This document shows, one piece after another, positions 24,485 through 35,596 of a stretch of 64,000 nucleotides of DNA (position 1 is its first letter; each line of letters starts with the position of its first letter). The position numbers and the translations under genes are program-made. A model generated the notes under the pieces. That model made no database searches. It saw nothing but the letters and a program-made list of their open reading frames with translations, and had not been told where the DNA came from. The DNA is from Stomorhina lunata (lineage: Eukaryota; Arthropoda; Insecta; Diptera; Rhiniidae): positions 137,605,858 through 137,669,857 of the forward strand of contig OW121741.1 of the NCBI GenBank assembly GCA_933228675.1. The letters are read 5' to 3'.

Positions 24485-25215
24485 AATATATCGAAATTTT
24501 TCTATAAAAAAATTTTATATCGAAATTTTTCTATAAAAAATTTTATATCGAAAATTTTCTATAAAAACATTTTTCATCGAAAATTTTCTATAGAAAAATT
24601 TTATATAAAAAATTTTCTATAGAAACAGTTTTATCGAAAATTTTCTTTAGAAAAATTTTATTTTGAAAATTTTCTATAGAAAAATTGAATATCGAAAATT
24701 TTCTTTAGAAAAATTTTATATCAAAAATTTTCTATAAAAAAATTTCATATCGAAAATTTTCTTTAGAAAAATTTCATATCGAAAATTTTCTTTACAAAAA
24801 TTTTATATTAAAAATGTTCTATATAAAAATATTATTTTGAAAATTTTCTTTAGAAAAATTTTATGTAGAAAATTTTCTTTAGAAAAATTTTATATAGAAA
24901 TTTTTTTTTTAATATTATACTAAAGAAAAATTTCATTTCGAAAATTTTCTATAGAAAAATTTGATATTTAAAATTTTATAGAAAAATTTGATATTTAAAA
25001 TATTCTATAGAAAAATTTTATGTTGAAAATTTTGTTCAGCAAAATTTTAAATCCAAAATTTTCTATATAAAAATTTCATATCGAAAAATTGGCATAGAAA
25101 AATTTTATATCCAAAATTGTCTATAGAAAAATTTTATATTGAAAGTTTTCTATAGAAAAAATTTTATATAAACAATTTTTTTAGGAAAATTTGTTTATAA
25201 AAAATTTTCTAAGCA
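24485..25215. repeat. family B minisatellite, array 3
   Basis: About 25 units of the GAAAATTTTCTATAG type with ATATCG, ATATAG and TTTTG linkers. The array is cut off at 25,216 by a foreign insertion and resumes at about 25,437. Confidence 0.85.
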
Positions 25216-25436
25216 AAAATGCAATAGTGCAATATTAAAGTTAATAAGGAATAGACATAAGTTTATTGTTTGTTTTATTGTCACTCATTTTTTAAATCCT
25301 GATGATGCTATCCAAAGGATAGCGAAATATCGACTATTTATTAAATTAAAAAATAAATTTAATAAAATAAAAACAACAAAAAAGACCTCGAGCTTGTAAT
25401 AAGAGTTTTATTTGAGAAAAAGGAAAAGGTCGAAGA
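25216..25436 (+). mobile_element. insertion carrying a hammerhead-like stem-loop, splits the array
   Basis: About 220 bp of non-array sequence between family B units. It contains CTGATGA, a perfect 7-bp stem (GCTATCC, loop AAA, GGATAGC) and GAAA. An A-rich AT segment and GACCTCGAGC follow. The order CTGANGA, stem, GAAA is that of hammerhead ribozymes carried by Penelope-like elements. I take it as a short relic of such an element. Confidence 0.45.
25299..25327 (+). ncRNA. degenerate hammerhead-ribozyme-like core
   Basis: CTGATGA at 25299-25305, one extra T, stem GCTATCC/GGATAGC (25307-25323) with a 3-base loop, then GAAA at 25324-25327. The extra base between the core and stem II and the weak stem I pairing suggest that it is not active. 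Confidence 0.35.
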
Positions 25437-27335
25437 AAAGAATTATACATACAAAAATTTAATATCTAAAATTTTCTATAGAAACATTTTGTTTCAAAAA
25501 TTTTTTATAGAAAATTTAATACCGAAAATAGAAAAATCTTATATCATACATTTTTTTTTTTCAAAAATTTAAATTTAAAAAAATCTAAATTTTTTTGTAG
25601 AAAAATTTAAATCGAAAAGTTTTACATCAAAAAGTTTTTATCTAAAAATTTTTATAGAAAAATTTTATATCGAAAATTTTATATAAAAATATTCTTTAGA
25701 AAAACTTTATATTTAAATTTCCTGTAGAAAAGTTTATAAAAAAAGCTTTCTATAGAATAAATTTACATCAAAAACTTTCTATAGAAAAATTTTCTATCAA
25801 AAGCTTTCTACAGATAAATTTTATATCAAAAATTTTCTATAGAAGAATTTTATATCCAAAATTTTCTATAGAAAATTTTCTGTAGAAAAATTTTATATCG
25901 AAAATTTTCTATAAAAAATTTTATATCGAGAATATATCAAAAATCTTCTAAAGAAAAATTTTATATTGAAAATTTTCTATCAAAAATTTTTGTATAGTAA
26001 AATTTTATATAAAAAATTTTCTAGAAAAAAATTTTATATCGAAAATTTTTTACAGCAAAATTTTGTATTGAAAATTTTCTATAGAAAAATTTTGTATTGA
26101 AACTATTCTATAGAAAAATTTTATATCGAAAATTTTCTATAAAATAATTTAGTCGAAAATTTTTTACAAAAAAATTTTATACCGAGAATATATCGAAAAG
26201 TTTCTTAAAAAAATTTTATATCGAAAATTTTCTATGGAAAAATGTTATCAAAAATTTTCTATAGAAAAATTTTGTATCAGCATTTTTTTATAGAAAAATT
26301 TTATATAAAAAATTTTATATCAAAAGCTTTCTACAGATAAATTTTTTATAAAAAAGTTTATGTAGGAAAATTTTATATCGAAACATTTTATGTCAAAAAT
26401 TTTGTACAGAAAAATTTTGTATCGAAAAGTTTTTATAGAAAAATTTTATATCGAAAGTTTTCTATAAAAAATTTTATATCGAGAATATATCGAAAATTTT
26501 CCAAATAAAAATTTTATTAAAAAGGTTTATCAAAATTTGGGACATCAAACATTTAATTAAAAAGTTTTACTGTAGTGTATTGCACTAAGAATCCCAAATT
26601 TTATATTGAAAATTTTCTATCAAAAATTTTGTATAGAAAACTTTTATATCTAAAATTTTCTGTAGAAAAATTTTATATCAAACAAAAATTTTTTATAGAA
26701 TAATTTTGTTTAGAAAAATTTTGTATCAAAAATTTTCTATAGAAAAATTTTATACCGAAAATTTTCTATAGAAAAATTTTGTATCAAAAATTTTCTATAG
26801 AAAAATTTTATACCGAAAATTTTCTATAAAAACATTTTGTATCAAAAATTTTCTATAGAAAAATTTTGTATCAAAAATTTCTATAGAAAAATTTTATACC
26901 GAAAATTTTCTATAGAAAAATCTTATACCGAAAATTTTCTATAGAAAACTTTTACACCAATAATTTTCTATGGAAAAATTTTATATCGAAAATTTCTATA
27001 GAAAAATTTTATATCGAAAATTTTCTATAGAGCAATTTTGTATCGAAAATTTTAAAGAAAAATTTTATGTCGAAAATTTTTAAAGAAAAATTTTATATCG
27101 GATATTTTTTATAGAAAAATTTTATATCAAAAATTTTATATCAAAAATTTTCTATAGAAAAATTTTACATCAAAAATTTTCTATAGAAAAATTATTTATA
27201 AAAAACCCTCTATAGAAATATTTTGTATCGAAAATTTTCGATAGAAAAATATTAGATAGAAAATTTTATACCTAAAATTTTGAAATTTTATATCGAAAAT
27301 TTTTTTTAGGAAAATTTTCTAAAAAAAAAATTGTA
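25437..27335. repeat. family B minisatellite, array 4
   Basis: About 65 units, cleanest around 26,700-27,000 with alternating ATACCG and GTATCA linkers. It ends where the hammerhead-bearing element begins. Confidence 0.9.
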
Positions 27336-27344
27336 TCAAAAGAA

Positions 27345-27590
27345 CCAAACTGTTATATTCATTTGTTAATGTAAAAGACAATTTATTGATAAAAGACAAA
27401 AAATGTTTGTAGGGACAACCAATTCATCGAGGCGTTTCGATGGTTGGTTAGGCTATTATCTTCAGGAGGAGTACGCCTACTTTTAGACAGATCGAAAAGG
27501 TTTTCAAACATTTTTGCCTTTCTTCAATAAATTGTCTATTATATTAATAAATAAATGTAAAGGATTGGGATCAAATGCGAGTAATTTTTC
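27345..27590. mobile_element. hammerhead-bearing element with inverted 3' ends
   Basis: Positions 27345-27415, read on the minus strand, and 27503-27575, read on the plus strand, are diverged copies of one sequence (ATCAATAAATTGTCT, then TTACATTAA.AAATGA). This is an inverted repeat of about 70 bp around the ribozyme-like segment. Inverted partial terminal repeats with a hammerhead are known in Penelope-like elements, which is the best comparison I have. The right end (GGGATCAAATGCGAGTAATT) runs directly into a few family B units (27,590-27,665). Confidence 0.6.
27421..27472 (-). ncRNA. hammerhead-like motif, stem II decayed
   Basis: On the minus strand: CTGAAGA (27459-27465), a segment ending TAACCAACCATC, GAAA (27435-27438), then CGCCTC. 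The core bases are kept. The 5' strand of stem II no longer matches AACCATC, and the ACGCGT of the other copies has become ACGCCT. Probably inactive. Confidence 0.45.
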
Positions 27591-27665
27591 TTTTTGAAAA
27601 ATTTTATATCGATTCTATAGAAAATTTTGATATCGAAGATTTTATATCAATAATTTTCTATTATT

Positions 27666-29060
27666 GCACCTTAGTGTATGTCTTATACCTTATCTTTTAC
27701 TTCTAATTTTCAATAGAATTATTCTATAGTAGGAATGGAATTAAATACCTTAACGGTTAATAATAAAAAAATAGTACTTTGTTAAGACTTTATTGTCATT
27801 ATTTAAAGATTTTTATAAAAAAAATAACAGCTTTAAAAAATGAAAACGAGAAAAATCAATTTGTTTTGTTGTTAGAAAAGAATTTGTTTTTCCTTCGTTT
27901 GTAGACGAGATTTCTACATAATTTAGCACCAGTTACTAGTAGCGGCAGCATCAGAAAAATCATCAAACATCTTTTCTTTTCGCAGCAGCAGAAAAAGCTG
28001 CGGCAGCTGAAATTCAAATGTTAAATGAGTGGCAGAAATAAAATGTAGTGGAACAAATCAACGGGAGTAAACAAATTAAAAAAGATTTCAAATATAGAAC
28101 GAAGAAGGAAAATTTTATAGAAAATAAAGAAAACGAAATAAATAGTAAATACCAATTCATATTCAAGTTTTGCTATGAAAAGAAACTCAACTCAACTCAA
28201 CTGGATGGAAATAAAAACGAATGAATTTAGAGAACAAATGTTGAATTAAATTTCTTTTTCAAATAAAAAGTAATGAAGTTTAAAAAAAACAAGAAAATTA
28301 AATTTTCAAATGAAAATTGCATGCAAAGGATTTATTGGTTTAAATAGAAAAAGACCCTCGGGTGTCTAATGTTTTGTTAATTGTGTTAAATTTGTTGTAA
28401 ATATTTTGTTGTTGTTTTTGTTCATAATTGTGTTAGAAAATGTCGCCTGTAATTATTAATTTATTGTATAATTGCGTTTGTATTGTTTTTGTATTTGTAT
28501 TTAATTAGACATTTTTGACATTTAGAAATGTGTTATTCTATTCTGCTTCGACTAATAATTACAAATTTTAACCCTAAGGTCATAAATTGCATTGTAACAT
28601 CTCCATATAAATATAGGCAATTAATTTAGAAATAATTTTGCTGTAAATAATTTTTAAGTTTATTTAATTGGTTGTGCTTTAATAAAGGCATTATTAAAAG
28701 ATTTAATAAGTTTAATAAACGTCTGTCTAGCAGCTAATTTTAGGGCAGACATTTAAGAATTCTAATGGAATTCTAAATAATTTGTAAATTTTAAAGAAAT
28801 TGTTGGCTGGTGGAGACTTAAATAAATCATTTGGTATATAAATTCTGAAAATAATTAAGGTTTCTTTTAATTAAAATTGACTAGACAAATTGCTAGAATT
28901 CTATATTATAGGCTAATTTTATTCTAAAAGAGCACAAAGTTAATAATATTTTCTAAAAGACTTAAATTCGACAGGAGTTGTAGAGAGTATGGTTTTGAGA
29001 CTAATGCTTATTTTATTTTGTATTATTTGAATAATACTCCTGTGCCTTTTCTCCTGCCAA
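27666..29060. other. non-repetitive AT-rich DNA
   Basis: No gene found. Near 27,985-28,015 a GC-richer patch (CGCAGCAGCAG, AAAAA, GCTGCGGCAGCTG) can fold on itself. The rest is AT-rich without structure that I can interpret. Confidence 0.45.
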
Positions 29061-29064
29061 ATTG

Positions 29065-29400
29065 GAAAAATTAGAAAAAAATTTTAACTAAAATTTTTTT
29101 AACTAAAATTTTTTTAACGAAAATTTTTCTCAAAAAAAAATTTTTAATAAAACATTTTCTATAGAAAAATATTTTTAACTAAAATTTTTCTTTAGAAAAC
29201 AATTTTTAACTAAAATTTTTCTATAAAAAAAATTTTTTTTGCAAAAATTTTTCTATAGAAAAAATTTTTTAACGAAAATTTTTCTATAGAAAAAATTTTT
29301 TAGCAAACATTTTTCTATAGAAAAAATTTTTTAGCGAACATTTTTCTATAGAAAAATTGTTTAACGAAAATATTTCTAAAAAAATATTTTTTAGCGAAAA
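29065..29400. repeat. family C minisatellite, short left block
   Basis: About 11 diverged units of AAAATTTTTCTATAGAAAAA with TTTTTAACT or TTTTTTAACG linkers. These look like older relatives of the main array at 29.9 kb. The block ends at the 3' end of a reverse-oriented hammerhead-bearing element. Confidence 0.85.
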
Positions 29401-29402
29401 TA

Positions 29403-29760
29403 TTGCATTTGATCCCAAACCTGTTACATTTATTTATTAATGTAACAGATCAATTTATTGATAAAAAGCCAAAAAATGTTTGCGGAGAAACCAAATTCCT
29501 CGACGCGTTTCGATGGTTGGTTAAACCATCTCTTCAGGAGGATTATCCCCAATTTAGACAGATCGAAAACCTCGCATTATTACTAAATTTACAAACATAA
29601 CTATTAAGAATTATGTTCATAAACCAAAAGTAAAAGCGTAGATTATCGACTGAACAAAAACAAACATTTTTCAGTTTTCATCTACCTTCACTTCCCACAT
29701 TCTTGCTGTAGCCGTCGGCTACTATATGCAGAATGCTGTGAAGAAGGGGGGGGTAAGATG
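29403..29760 (-). mobile_element. hammerhead-bearing dispersed element
   Basis: On the minus strand it runs from an upstream part with AACTGAAAAATGTTTG, TTTTGTTCAGTCGA and GCGAGGTTTTCGAT, through the ribozyme, to AAATGTAACAGGTTTGGG and ATCAAATGC. The same order of landmarks is present at 43031-43290 on the plus strand. Its 3' end abuts family C units at 29,400. On the other side, after about 100 bp, lies the main family C array. I see no reverse-transcriptase sequence. Confidence 0.7.
29491..29545 (-). ncRNA. hammerhead ribozyme motif, best copy
   Basis: Minus strand, 5' to 3': stem I strand ending TCCTC; CTGAAGA (29531-29537); stem II GATGGTT, loop TAACC, AACCATC (29512-29530, a perfect 7-bp stem closed by G-C next to the core); GAAA (29508-29511); CGCGTC (29502-29507); stem I strand GAGGAATTTGG. 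All invariant core bases are present. Stem I has five pairs, a mismatch, then another pair. Stem III is only ACGCGT, which is self-complementary with no loop. It would have to pair between two molecules, as proposed for other short-stem-III hammerheads. Predicted cleavage is after the C at 29502. No activity data. Confidence 0.7.
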
Positions 29761-29865
29761 TTTTAAAATAAACAAGTTTATTTTAAAAATAAGCTGAATG
29801 AAAGAAGTGCAAATACACTTCTTTTTGAATAATATTTACATCCCGACTAATTTGTTATTTTTTGA

Positions 29866-32800
29866 GAAAATTTTTCTATAGAAAAATTTATTTAACGAAA
29901 ATTTTTCTATAGAAAAATTTATTTAACGAAAATTTTTCTATAGAAAAATTTATTTAACGAAAATTTTTCTATAGAAAAATTTATTTAACGAAAATTTTTC
30001 TATAGAAAAATTTATTTAACGAAAAGTTTTCTATAGAAAAATTTATTTAACGAAAATTTTTCTATAGAAAAATTTATTGAACGAAAATTTTTCTATAGAA
30101 AAATTTATTGAACGAAAATTTTTCTATAGAAAAATTTATTGAACGAAAATTTTTCTATAGAAAAATTTATTTAACGAAAATTTTTCTATAGAAAAATTTA
30201 TTTAACGAAAATTTTTCTATAGAAAAATTTATTTAACGAAAATTTTTCTATAGAAAAATTTATTTAACGAAAATTTTTCTATAGAAAAATTTATTTAACG
30301 AAAATTTTTCTATAGAAAAATTTATTTAACGAAAATTTTTCTATAGAAAAATTTATTTAACGAAAATTTTTCTATAGAAAAATTTATTTAACGAAAATTT
30401 TTCTATAGAAAAATTTATTTAACGAAAATTTTTCTATAGAAAAATTTATTTAACGAAAATTTTTCTATAGAGAAATTTATTTAACGAAAATTTTTCTATA
30501 GAAAAACTTATTTAACGAAAATTTTTCTATAGAAAAATTTATTTAACGAAAATTTTTCTATAGAAAAATTTATTTAACGAAAATTTTTCTATAGAAAAAT
30601 TTATTTAACGAAAATTTTTCTATAGAAAAATTTATTTAACGAAAATTTTTCTATAGAAAAATTTATTTAACGAAAATTTTTCTATAGAAAAATTTATTTA
30701 ACGAAAATTTTTCTATAGAAAAATTTATTTAACGAAAATTTTTCTATAGAAAAATTTATTTAACGAAAATTTTTCTATAGAAAAATTTATTTAACGAAAA
30801 TTTTTCTATAGAAAAATTTATTTAACGAAAATTTTTCTATAGAAAAATTTATTTAACGAAAATTTTTCTATAGAAAAATTTATTTAACGAAAATTTTTCT
30901 ATAGAAAATATTTTTAATGAAAATTTTTCTATAGAAAAAATTTTTTAACGAAAATTTTTCTATAGAAAAAATTTTTTAACGAAAATTTTTCTATAGAAAA
31001 AATTTTTTAATGAAAATTTTTCTATAGAAAAATTTGTTTAACGCAAATTTTTCTATAGAAAAATTTGTTTAACGCAAATTTTTCTATAGAAAAATTTGTT
31101 TAACGCAAATTTTTCTATAGAAAAATTTGTTTAACGAAAATTTTTCTATAGAAAAATTTGTTTTACGAAAATTTTTCTATAGAAAAATTTGTTTAACGAA
31201 AATTTTTCTATAGAAAAATTTGTTTAACGAAAATTTTTCTGTAGAAAAATTTGTTTAACGAAAATTTTTCTATAGAAAAATTTGTTTAACGAAAATTTTT
31301 CTATAGAAAAATTTGTTTAACGAAAATTTTTCTGTAGAAAAATTTGTTTAACGAAAATTTTTCTATAGAAAAATTTGTTTAACGAAAATTTTTCTATAGA
31401 AAAATTTGTTTAACGAAAATTTTTCTATAGAAAAATTTGTTTAACGAAAATTTTTCTATAGAAAAATTTGTTTAACGAAAATTTTTCTATAGAAAAATTT
31501 GTTTAACGAAAATTTTTCTATAGAAAAATTTGTTTAACGAAAATTTTTCTATAGAAAAATTTGTTTAACAAAAATTTTTCTATAGAAAAATTTGTTTAAC
31601 GAAAATTTTTCTATAGAAAAATTTGTTTAACGAAAATTTTTCTATAGAAAAATTTGTTTAACGAAAATTTTTCTATAGAAAAATTTGTTTAACGAAAATA
31701 TTATTATAAAAAAATTTGTTTAACGAAAATTTTTCTATAGAAAAATTTATTTAACGAAAATTTTTCTATAGAAAAATTTATTTAACGAAAATTTTTCTAT
31801 AGAAAAATTTATTTAACGAAAATTTTTCTATAGAAAAATTTGTTTAACGAAAATTTTTCTATAGAAAAATTTGTTTAACGAAAATTTTTCTATAGAAAAA
31901 TTTGTTTAACGAAAATTTTTCTATAGAAAAATTTGTTTAACGAAAACTTTTCTATAGAAAAATTTGTTTAACGAAAATTTTTCTATAGAAAAATTTGTTT
32001 AACGAAAATTTTTCGTTTTTAGAAAAATTTGTTTAACGAAAATTTTTCTATAGAAAAATTTGTTTAACGAAAATTTTTCTATAGAAAAATTTGTTTAACG
32101 AAAATTTTTCTATAGAAAAATTTGTTTAACGAAAATTATTCTATAGAAAAATTTGTTTAACGAAAATTTTTCTATAGAAAAATTTGTTTAACGAAAATTT
32201 TTCTATAGAAAAATTTATTTAACGAAAATTTTTCTATAGAAAAATTTATTTAACGAAAATTTTTCTATAGAAAAATTTATTTAACGAAAATTTTTCTATA
32301 GAAAAATTTATTTAACGAAAATTTTTCTATAGAAAAATTTATTTAACGAAAATTTTTCTATAGAAAAATTTATTTAACGAAAATTTTTCTATAGAAAAAT
32401 TTATTTAACGAAAATTTTTCTATAGAAAAATTTATTTAACGAAAATTTTTCTATAGAAAAATTTATTTAACGAAAATTTTTCTATAGAAAAATTTATTTA
32501 ACGAAAATTTTTCTATAGAAAAATTTATTTAACGAAAATTTTTCTATAGAAAAATTTATCGAACGAAAATTTTTCTATAGAAAAATTTATTGAACGAAAA
32601 TTTTTCTATAGAAAAATTTATTTAACGAAAATTTTTCTATAGAAAAATTTATTTAACGAAAATTTTTCTATAGAAAAATTTATTTAATGAAAATTTTTCT
32701 ATAGAAAAATTTATTTAACGAAAATTTTTCTATAGAAAAATTTATTTAACGAAAACTTTTCTATAGAAAAATTTATTTAACGAAAATTTTTCTATAGAAA

Positions 32801-34600
32801 AATTTATTTAACGAAAATTTTTCTATAGAAAAATTTATTTAACGAAAATTTTTCTATAGAAAAATTTATTTAACGAAAATTTTTCTATAGAAAAATTTAT
32901 TTAACGAAAATTTTTCTATAGAAAAATTTATTTAACGAAAATTTTTCTATAGAAAAATTTATTTAACGAAAATTTTTCTATAGAAAAATTTATTTAACGA
33001 AAATTTTTCTATAGAAAAATTTATTTAACGAAAATTTTTCTATAGAAAAATTTATTTAACGAAAATTTTTCTATAGAAAAATTTATTTAACGAAAATTTT
33101 TCTATAGAAAAATTTATTTAACGAAAATTTTTCTATAGAAAAATTTATTTAACGAAAATTTTTCTATAGAAAATATTTTTAATGAAAATTTTTCTATAGA
33201 AAAAATTTTTTTACGAAAATTTTTCTATAGAAAAAATTTTTTAATGAAAATTTTTCTATAGAAAAATTTGTTTAACGCAAATTTTTCTATAGAAAAATTT
33301 GTTTAACGCAAATTTTTCTATAGAAAAATTTGTTTAACGCAAATTTTTCTATAGAAAAATTTGTTTAACGAAAATTTTTCTATAGAAAAATTTGTTTAAC
33401 GAAAATTTTTCTATAGAAAAATTTGTTTAACGAAAATTTTTCTATAGAAAAATTTGTTTAACGAAAATTTTTCTGTAGAAAAATTTGTTTAACGAAAATT
33501 TTTCTATAGAAAAATTTGTTTAACGAAAATTTTTCTATAGAAAAATTTGTTTAACGAAAATTTTTCTGTAGAAAAATTTGTTTAACGAAAATTTTTCTAT
33601 AGAAAAATTTGTTTAACGAAAATTTTTCTATAGAAAAATTTGTTTAACGAAAATTTTTCTATAGAAAAATTTGTTTAACGAAAATTTTTCTATAGAAAAA
33701 TTTGTTTAACGAAAATTTTTCTATAGAAAAATTTGTTTAACGAAAATTTTTCTATAGAAAAATTTGTTTAACGAAAATTTTTCTATAGAAAAATTTGTTT
33801 AACGAAAATTTTTCTATAGAAAAATTTGTTTAACAAAAATTTTTCTATAGAAAAATTTGTTTAACGAAAATTTTTCTATAGAAAAATTTGTTTAACGAAA
33901 ATTTTTCTATAGAAAAATTTGTTTAACGAAAATTTTTCTATAGAAAAATTTGTTTAACGAAAATTTTTCTATAGAAAAATTTGTTTAACGAAAATATTAT
34001 TATAAAAAAATTTGTTTAACGAAAATTTTTCTATAGAAAAATTTATTTAACGAAAATTTTTCTATAGAAAAATTTATTTAACGAAAATTTTTCTATAGAA
34101 AAATTTATTTAACGAAAATTTTTCTATAGAAAAATTTGTTTAACGAAAATTTTTCTATAGAAAAATTTGTTTAACGAAAATTTTTCTATAGAAAAATTTG
34201 TTTAACGAAAATTTTTCTATAGAAAAATTTGTTTAACGAAAATTTTTCTATAGAAAAATTTGTTTAACGAAAACTTTTCTATAGAAAAATTTGTTTAACG
34301 AAAATTTTTCTATAGAAAAATTTGTTTAACGAAAATTTTTCGTTTTTAGAAAAATTTGTTTAACGAAAATTTTTCTATAGAAAAATTTGTTTAACGAAAA
34401 TTTTTCTATAGAAAAATTTGTTTAACGAAAATTATTCTATAGAAAAATTTGTTTAACGAAAATTTTTCTATAGAAAAATTTGTTTAACGAAAATTTTTCT
34501 ATAGAAAAATTTGTTTAACGAAAATTTTTCTATAGAAAAATTTTTTTAACGAAAATTTTTCTAAAGAAAAAATTTTTCTATAAATTTTTTTTTAAATATC
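29866..34600. repeat. 31-bp minisatellite, family C, main array (about 150 units)
   Basis: The most homogeneous array in the window. Unit: TTTTTCTATAGAAAAA palindrome plus a TTTATTTAACG or TTTGTTTAACG linker, 31 bp. Blocks alternate between the two linkers. Rare variants recur in the same order about 2.3 kb apart (offsets 2265, 2265, 2296, 2327, 2327, 2296, differing by exactly one monomer). The array is therefore two copies of a higher-order unit, about 29.87-32.2 and 32.2-34.56 kb. Confidence 0.95.
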
Positions 34601-35590
34601 GGTTTAATATTAAATGTATAAATGGTCAACAACTAAAAAATGTCGAAAAGAAAAATGTTTTTTTATTTTTGAAATGAAATATTTTTTGACTATTTTTTTG
34701 TGTGGAAATTCCTACTTTCCTAATAGGCTACAAAGTTAATCAAGAGCAAGATTTAGTATATTTCTAATATGTATATGTTTACTTATGTATGTATCAGTAT
34801 GAATATATGTGTATAAATGTACTTAAATATTGCAAATATATTTATAGAATTTTATTATACAATTTAAGTTGTAATTACAGCAATTTATTTTAATAGTCAT
34901 ATAATTTTAATTGAACTTGTGTTTTAAATTACACATATTTATTTTATAAATGTTTTTTTTTTATTATCATATGATAAACGTTTACAAAGACAGAGAAAAT
35001 AACAGACCGACACATGCAAGACAGAACTCATTCATATAGAAACTGCCTTAACTACAGATAACTTATGTTATATTGTACAACAAACTTTATACCATAAATA
35101 CAAATTATTTATATTTTTCATTTCTTATTTTTATTTCTGCGTTAAAAACTTTTTTCAGAATTTAAACCTCAAAATTTGTTCAAGGAACATATTTGCGCCG
35201 AATGTTTGGTATAGCCAAAAGGAGGTCGCAAAACATCTTGTAAAACTACTGCAGTATTAAAAGATGACCGACCAAGTTATTTTATGCTGGTACCTTTTTT
35301 TCTCATAGTTTACGGTGTTGATATGTGGCTTAACCGCATTACCCGTAAATTGTGAAGCTTTGCAACAAAAAAAAACTTAAAATATGAACTCTCATGAATG
35401 GAAGGAAGTGAGTAAAATAATTTGTTAAGATGTGAAAAATAAATGTTGGGTTATTTTGTCGGTATTACAAGAAACATTATATTTTGTTTCCGGTATTTCG
35501 CTAAATATTTAAAATAGGATAAATAGTGGTGAAAGCTAAAGTTCTTTAAGCAAGTGCAATTTTTCGCAATAAAAATCATTTTATTAATAC
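34601..35590. other. AT-rich non-coding DNA
   Basis: No gene. 35,160-35,350 is less AT-biased (GGAGGTCGCAAAACATC, GATGACCGACCAAG) but has no open frame of note. Confidence 0.45.
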
Positions 35591-35596
35591 AAAATT

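Noticed and set aside
29403..29600. 65-codon plus-strand frame ending near 29,600
   Set aside because: It is the antisense of the hammerhead-bearing element. The same region elsewhere has no open frame.
29866..34600. CRISPR-like array, because of regular short repeats
   Set aside because: There are no unique spacers. The whole 31-bp unit repeats, and the surrounding elements are insect transposons.
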